In this document: positions 60,371 through 64,000 of the stretch, piece by piece | Layout of the letters: each line of letters begins with the position of its first letter | Position numbering within the stretch: position 1 is the stretch's first letter | The notes under the pieces: model-generated | Seen by the model: only the letters and a program-made list of their open reading frames with translations | What the model was told of the DNA's origin: nothing | The model's database searches: none | Assembly (NCBI GenBank): GCA_000471925.1 | Contig: CP006667.1 | Coordinates: forward strand, 4,278,001 to 4,342,000 | Direction: 5' to 3' | Length of the DNA stretch: 64,000 bases | Origin: Ralstonia pickettii DTP0602 | GTDB lineage: Bacteria; Pseudomonadota; Gammaproteobacteria; Burkholderiales; Burkholderiaceae | Made by a program: the position numbers and the translations under genes

Positions 60371-60925
60371 ATGTGGAACCTGAGTGCCCCCTGGTGGGAA
60401 TTCGTGCTGCGCGGGCTGATCGTCTACGGCGCGGTGCTGGGGTTGCTGCGCCTGTCGGGCAAGCGCCAGATCGGGCAGTTGACACCGTTCGACCTGGTGC
60501 TGCTGCTGGTCATTTCCAACGCGGTGCAGAACGCGATGAACGCCGGCGACAACTCGGTCAGCGCCGGGCTGATCCTGGCGGTGACGCTGGTCGGCGCCAA
60601 CGCGATGATCGGCTTCCTGACGTGGCGTTTCCGCAAGCTGGAGCTCCTGGTCGAGGGGCGCCCGCAGGTGCTGGTGCACGACGGCAAGGTCTACCGCGAC
60701 GTGATGCAGCGCGAGCACATCAGCTTCGATGACCTGAACAAGGCGCTGCGCCATGCCGGCTGCGACAGCGTCGGGCAGGTGCATTTCGCGATCCTGGAAA
60801 CCGACGGCACGGTCTCGGTCAAGATGCGCGAGCGAGCGCAGCAGGGCGAGGCCCCCGCCACCAGTACCACGGCCACAGGCAGGCCTACGATCTGGACCCA
60901 TCCCGGCATGGACGAGCCGGTCTGA
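60371..60925 (+). CDS. DUF421 (YetF/YcaP) family membrane protein
   Basis: This 184-residue protein has three membrane segments (about 13-32, 40-58 and 66-86) followed by a soluble C-terminal domain ([38 protein letters not shown]) typical of DUF421/YetF. The function is unknown; sporulating bacteria use relatives in spore-envelope stability. CGGAGG precedes the ATG by 5 bases. It sits between gcvP and sdaA on the same strand and may belong to their transcript. Confidence 0.85.
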   Translation: MWNLSAPWWEFVLRGLIVYGAVLGLLRLSGKRQIGQLTPFDLVLLLVISNAVQNAMNAGDNSVSAGLILAVTLVGANAMIGFLTWRFRKLELLVEGRPQVLVHDGKVYRDVMQREHISFDDLNKALRHAGCDSVGQVHFAILETDGTVSVKMRERAQQGEAPATSTTATGRPTIWTHPGMDEPV

Positions 60926-60974
60926 CCTTACAGCACGCACAAGTGCCCTTCACGGGCCATCCTGGAGACATTCC

Positions 60975-62351
60975 GTGGCAGTCAGCGTTTTCGATCTGTT
61001 CAAGGTGGGCATCGGCCCGTCGAGCTCGCATACCGTGGGCCCGATGCGCGCGGCCCTGATGTTCGCGCAGGGACTGGAGCGCGACGGCCTGTTGCCGCAG
61101 GTGGCGAGCGTGCGCGCAGAGCTGTACGGTTCGCTGGGCGCCACCGGCAAGGGCCACGGCACCGACAAGGGCGTGATCCTCGGCCTGATGGGCGAGGCCC
61201 CCGACACCATCGATCCCGATTCCATCGACACGCGGGTGGCCGCGCTGCGCGCCAGCCGGGAGCTGTCCTTGCTGGGCAAGCACATCGTGCCCTTCGTCGA
61301 GAAGGAACACATCGCTTTCTACCGGCGCGAGGCCATGGCCGAGCATCCCAACGGCATGAAGTTCCATGCCTTCGATGCCAGCGGCGCTTCGCTGCGCGAG
61401 GCGCGCTACCTGTCGGTCGGCGGCGGCTTCGTGGTTACCGCGGGCGCACCCAATACGCAGGTACTCAACGCCGCGCAGCAATTGCCGCACCCGTTCCGCA
61501 GCGGCAAGGACATGCTCGAGATGGCCAAGGCCAGCGGCAAGAGCATTGCGCGGCTGATGATGGAGAACGAGCTGACGTGGCGCAGCGAGCAAGAGGTCAC
61601 CAGCGGCCTGCTGCATATCTGGGACGTGATGCAGGCCTGCGTGGCGCGCGGCTGCCGCACCGACGGCGAACTGCCGGGCCCGTTCAAGGTCAAGCGGCGC
61701 GCGCCGGAGCTGTTCCGCAGCCTGACCGAGCGCGCCGAGCGCACGCTGTCCGATCCGCTGTCGGTGATGGACTGGGTCAACCTTTACGCCATCGCCGTCA
61801 ATGAAGAGAACGCCGCCGGCGGGCGCGTGGTCACCGCGCCGACCAACGGCGCGGCCGGCATCATCCCGGCGGTACTGCATTACTACGATCGCTTCGTGCC
61901 GGGCGCCAGCAAGCAGGGCGTGGTCGACTTCCTGCTGACCGCGGGCGCGATCGGGCTGCTGTACAAGCTCAATGCATCGATCTCCGGCGCGGAGGTCGGC
62001 TGCCAGGGCGAGGTCGGCGTGGCCTGTTCGATGGCTGCGGGTGCGCTGGCGGCGGTGCAGGGAGGCACCCCCGCGCAGGTGGAAAACGCCGCCGAGATCG
62101 GCATGGAGCACAATCTCGGCCTGACCTGCGACCCGGTCGGCGGGCTGGTGCAGATCCCATGCATCGAGCGCAATGCGATGGCTTCGGTCAAGGCGGTCAA
62201 TGCGGCGCGCATGGCGTTGCGCGGCGACGGGACACATTACGTGTCGCTGGATTCGGTGATCAAGACCATGCGCGAGACGGGGGCCGATATGAAGACGAAA
62301 TACAAGGAGACGGCGCGGGGCGGGCTGGCGGTCAATATCGTGGAGTGCTGA
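60975..62351 (+). CDS. sdaA: L-serine ammonia-lyase (L-serine dehydratase), single-chain iron-sulfur type
   Basis: SdaA deaminates L-serine to pyruvate with a [4Fe-4S] cluster. The 458-residue protein has the N-terminal [21 protein letters not shown], and the cluster cysteines lie in [15 protein letters not shown] and the later [18 protein letters not shown] segment. Translation starts at a GTG (60975) with GGAGA 7 bases upstream. Next to gcvTHP it completes glycine to serine (via GlyA, elsewhere) to pyruvate. Confidence 0.95.
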   Translation: MAVSVFDLFKVGIGPSSSHTVGPMRAALMFAQGLERDGLLPQVASVRAELYGSLGATGKGHGTDKGVILGLMGEAPDTIDPDSIDTRVAALRASRELSLLGKHIVPFVEKEHIAFYRREAMAEHPNGMKFHAFDASGASLREARYLSVGGGFVVTAGAPNTQVLNAAQQLPHPFRSGKDMLEMAKASGKSIARLMMENELTWRSEQEVTSGLLHIWDVMQACVARGCRTDGELPGPFKVKRRAPELFRSLTERAERTLSDPLSVMDWVNLYAIAVNEENAAGGRVVTAPTNGAAGIIPAVLHYYDRFVPGASKQGVVDFLLTAGAIGLLYKLNASISGAEVGCQGEVGVACSMAAGALAAVQGGTPAQVENAAEIGMEHNLGLTCDPVGGLVQIPCIERNAMASVKAVNAARMALRGDGTHYVSLDSVIKTMRETGADMKTKYKETARGGLAVNIVEC

Positions 62352-62430
62352 CCGCCCTCTGCTAGTGCCCATCGGCATAGCCCGGCGTATCATGGCGGCG
62401 TTCCCCGATCGCAAAAAGAAGAGGACAGCC

Positions 62431-63168
62431 ATGCAGACCTTCCACCAGCTGTTCGACGAAACCTCGTCCACCTTCACCTACCTGCTGATCGACGCCGCCA
62501 CGGGAGACGCACTGCTGATCGACCCGGTCGACCACCAGCTGGAACGCGACATGGCGCTGCTGCAAGACACCGGCGCGCACCTCGCGTGGGTCATCGAGAC
62601 CCATGCCCACGCCGACCACATCACCTCGGCCGGCCACCTCGCGTTGCAGACCGGTGCGCACACGGCAGCCCCGTCCGGCTGCGATATCAAGCCCGCGCAG
62701 AAACAGCTGATCGATGGCGACACGGTCGCATTCGGCAAGCAGGTGCTGCGCGCGATCCATACGCCGGGACACACCGCCGGCAGCATGAGCTACCTGTGGG
62801 AAGAACCCACGCCCGACGGCATCGTGCGCCGCATCTTCACCGGCGACGCGCTGCTGATCGACGGCTGCGGCCGCACCGATTTCCAGTCGGGCGATGCGGG
62901 TACGCTGTACGACAGCCTGACCAAGAAGCTGTTCGCGCTGCCCGACGACACACAGGTCTATCCGGCCCATGACTACAAGGGCCGCACCTCTTCCACCATC
63001 GGCCAGGAACGCGCGCACAACAGCCGCGTCGCCGGCCGCACGCGCGAGGAGTTCGTCGAGATGATGCGCAACCTGAACCTGCCGCGGCCGAAGCTGATCG
63101 ACGTTGCGGTACCGGCCAACCAGCGCCTGGGCCTGCGCGACGGCGAAAGCGTGCCGCACGGCGCCTGA
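62431..63168 (+). CDS. ETHE1-like persulfide dioxygenase (metallo-beta-lactamase fold)
   Basis: This 245-residue protein has THAHADH at 57-63, HTPGHTAGS and a C-terminal PAHDYKGRTSSTIGQERAHN segment. That tail and the single-iron ligand pattern are typical of ETHE1/Blh/PDO persulfide dioxygenases, which oxidise glutathione persulfide to sulfite. Gene neighbours do not confirm the substrate, but the same window carries sox and fcc genes. GAGGAC precedes the ATG by 5 bases; an ATG at 62365 would add a featureless basic extension. Confidence 0.87.
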   Translation: MQTFHQLFDETSSTFTYLLIDAATGDALLIDPVDHQLERDMALLQDTGAHLAWVIETHAHADHITSAGHLALQTGAHTAAPSGCDIKPAQKQLIDGDTVAFGKQVLRAIHTPGHTAGSMSYLWEEPTPDGIVRRIFTGDALLIDGCGRTDFQSGDAGTLYDSLTKKLFALPDDTQVYPAHDYKGRTSSTIGQERAHNSRVAGRTREEFVEMMRNLNLPRPKLIDVAVPANQRLGLRDGESVPHGA

Positions 63169-63194
63169 GCTTTCCCAACGTTAGGAGTCACCGC

Positions 63195-63668
63195 ATGTCC
63201 GCATATACCGCCGAAGTCCTGTGGCAACGCGATGGGCAGGATTTCACCGGCAACCGCTACAGCCGCCGGCATGTGCTGCGCTTTGACGGCGGCGTGGAAG
63301 TCCCCGGTTCGTCATCGCCCCATGTGGTGCCGCTGCCGATGTCGGATCCGGGCGCGGTCGATCCGGAGGAGATGTTCATCGCCTCGCTGTCGAGCTGCCA
63401 CATGCTGTGGTTCCTGTCGCTGGCGGCGAAGCAGCGCTTTGTCGTGGACCGCTATATCGACGCGGCCAGCGGTGTGATGGAAAAGAATGCCGACGGCCAG
63501 ATGGCGATGACGGTGGTCACGCTGCGCCCGCAGGTGACCTTTGGCGGCGAACGCGAGCCGACGCGCGAAGAACTCGACGCGCTGCACCACGCCGCACACG
63601 ACGCCTGCTTTATCGCCAACTCGGTCAGGACCGAGGTGCGCTGCGAGCCGGTGTTCGCCGGCGCGTAG
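63195..63668 (+). CDS. OsmC-family peroxiredoxin-like protein
   Basis: This 157-residue protein has the OsmC/Ohr fold, with the active cysteine in ASLSSCHMLWFL and a second cysteine in HDACFIANS. OsmC proteins reduce organic hydroperoxides; some act on fatty-acid hydroperoxides or persulfides. It follows the persulfide dioxygenase gene by 26 bases and is probably co-transcribed with it. TTAGGAG lies 7 bases before the ATG. Confidence 0.88.
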   Translation: MSAYTAEVLWQRDGQDFTGNRYSRRHVLRFDGGVEVPGSSSPHVVPLPMSDPGAVDPEEMFIASLSSCHMLWFLSLAAKQRFVVDRYIDAASGVMEKNADGQMAMTVVTLRPQVTFGGEREPTREELDALHHAAHDACFIANSVRTEVRCEPVFAGA

Positions 63669-63678
63669 CCCGCTTGCC

Positions 63679-64000
63679 ATGTCCGGCAACGTCCCGGCGC
63701 AAGCTTCAGCGGGACTGGCGCCGCCGCGGGCCACGCGGGCACGCGTTCGGCCGATGTGGTGGCTTGCCATTGGCGTCGTGCTGCTCACGGGAATCAGCAT
63801 GCTGCAGGATCACTTCCTCTACTTCCCCGACAAGGCGTCGGTCGATGACATGGTCGCGCCCGGGCTGCGCGCCTGGCCGGGGCCGGAGGACTTTCGCGGA
63901 CTGGTAGCCGAGCCGGCCGGAGCCGCGCGCGCCACCGCCATGGTGTTTCACGGCAATGCGGGGCACGCCGGGCATCGCGAGTACTACGCCAGCGCGCTGA
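63679..64000 (+). CDS. Alpha/beta-hydrolase, membrane-anchored N-terminus (continues past window)
   Basis: The first 107 codons are present. The N-terminus is basic and Pro/Ala-rich, followed by a membrane segment (about 26-44, MWWLAIGVVLLTGISMLQDHF) and the start of a catalytic domain with the oxyanion segment MVFHGNAGHAGHREY. The HGN-x-GH pattern matches the BEM46/YqiA-like alpha/beta-hydrolase group. The catalytic serine lies beyond the right edge. It starts 11 bases after the OsmC stop codon. Confidence 0.75.
   Translation, partial: MSGNVPAQASAGLAPPRATRARVRPMWWLAIGVVLLTGISMLQDHFLYFPDKASVDDMVAPGLRAWPGPEDFRGLVAEPAGAARATAMVFHGNAGHAGHREYYASAL

Overview
The window is about 64 kb of very GC-rich, densely coded chromosome from a betaproteobacterium. 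Gene content and order (a sox sulfur-oxidation cluster, a gcl-hyi-glxR-ttuD-pyk cluster, a riboswitch-controlled gcvTHP cluster and heavy-metal type MerR and CzcI-like genes) point to Burkholderiaceae, most likely Cupriavidus. That assignment is inferred from protein resemblance, not from a search. No prophage, insertion sequence or CRISPR array is visible; it looks like core chromosome with a few decayed genes.

Region by region: (1) 1-10740, all on the minus strand, is a thiosulfate/sulfide oxidation locus: fccA-fccB (flavocytochrome c sulfide dehydrogenase), an EamA exporter, an ArsR/SoxR-type regulator with a palindromic operator, then soxC, soxD, a small cytochrome, soxY, soxZ, a secreted DsrE-like protein, soxA, soxX, a thioredoxin and soxB (cut by the window edge). 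(2) 10853-18043 holds envelope and housekeeping genes: dolP, diaA, yraN, rsmI, rlpA, a glyoxalase-II-like hydrolase, an exonuclease, a small membrane protein, an ArsC-like reductase and a GNAT acetyltransferase. (3) 18088-23246 is a peptidase/amidohydrolase pair divergent from a DctA-type transporter and a GntR regulator. (4) 23273-23423 looks like an undescribed FNR-controlled small RNA gene: FNR box, three hairpins and a terminator. (5) 23854-28107 is a short acyl-CoA catabolic operon. (6) 28118-30463 holds DUF2784, LysR, an M20 remnant and a membrane protein. (7) 30758-37392 is the glyoxylate-to-pyruvate route through tartronate semialdehyde. (8) 37684-45500 is a mixed region: a zinc metallopeptidase, a decayed RND pump, a secreted repeat protein, rnk, a CadR/PbrR-like MerR regulator beside a CzcI-like protein, htpX, a FemAB-like protein, arfB, a cold-shock/DUF1294 fusion and tRNA-Arg. 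(9) 45966-54701 carries a dihaem cytochrome c5, hemN with an FNR box, a periplasmic binding protein, a two-component system, a Spy-like protein and the Rep helicase. (10) 54973-64000 carries a glycine-zipper lipoprotein, the glycine riboswitch with gcvTHP, a DUF421 protein, sdaA, a persulfide-dioxygenase-like hydrolase, an OsmC protein and a truncated hydrolase.

Two metabolic themes run through the window. Reduced sulfur is oxidised in the periplasm by Sox and FccAB, with a cytoplasmic ETHE1-like enzyme at the far end for persulfides. C2 units are handled twice: glyoxylate goes to glycerate and pyruvate through gcl-hyi-glxR-ttuD-pyk, and glycine goes to C1 units through gcvTHP, with SdaA turning the resulting serine into pyruvate. 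Two FNR boxes (hemN and the small-RNA candidate) indicate oxygen-responsive control.
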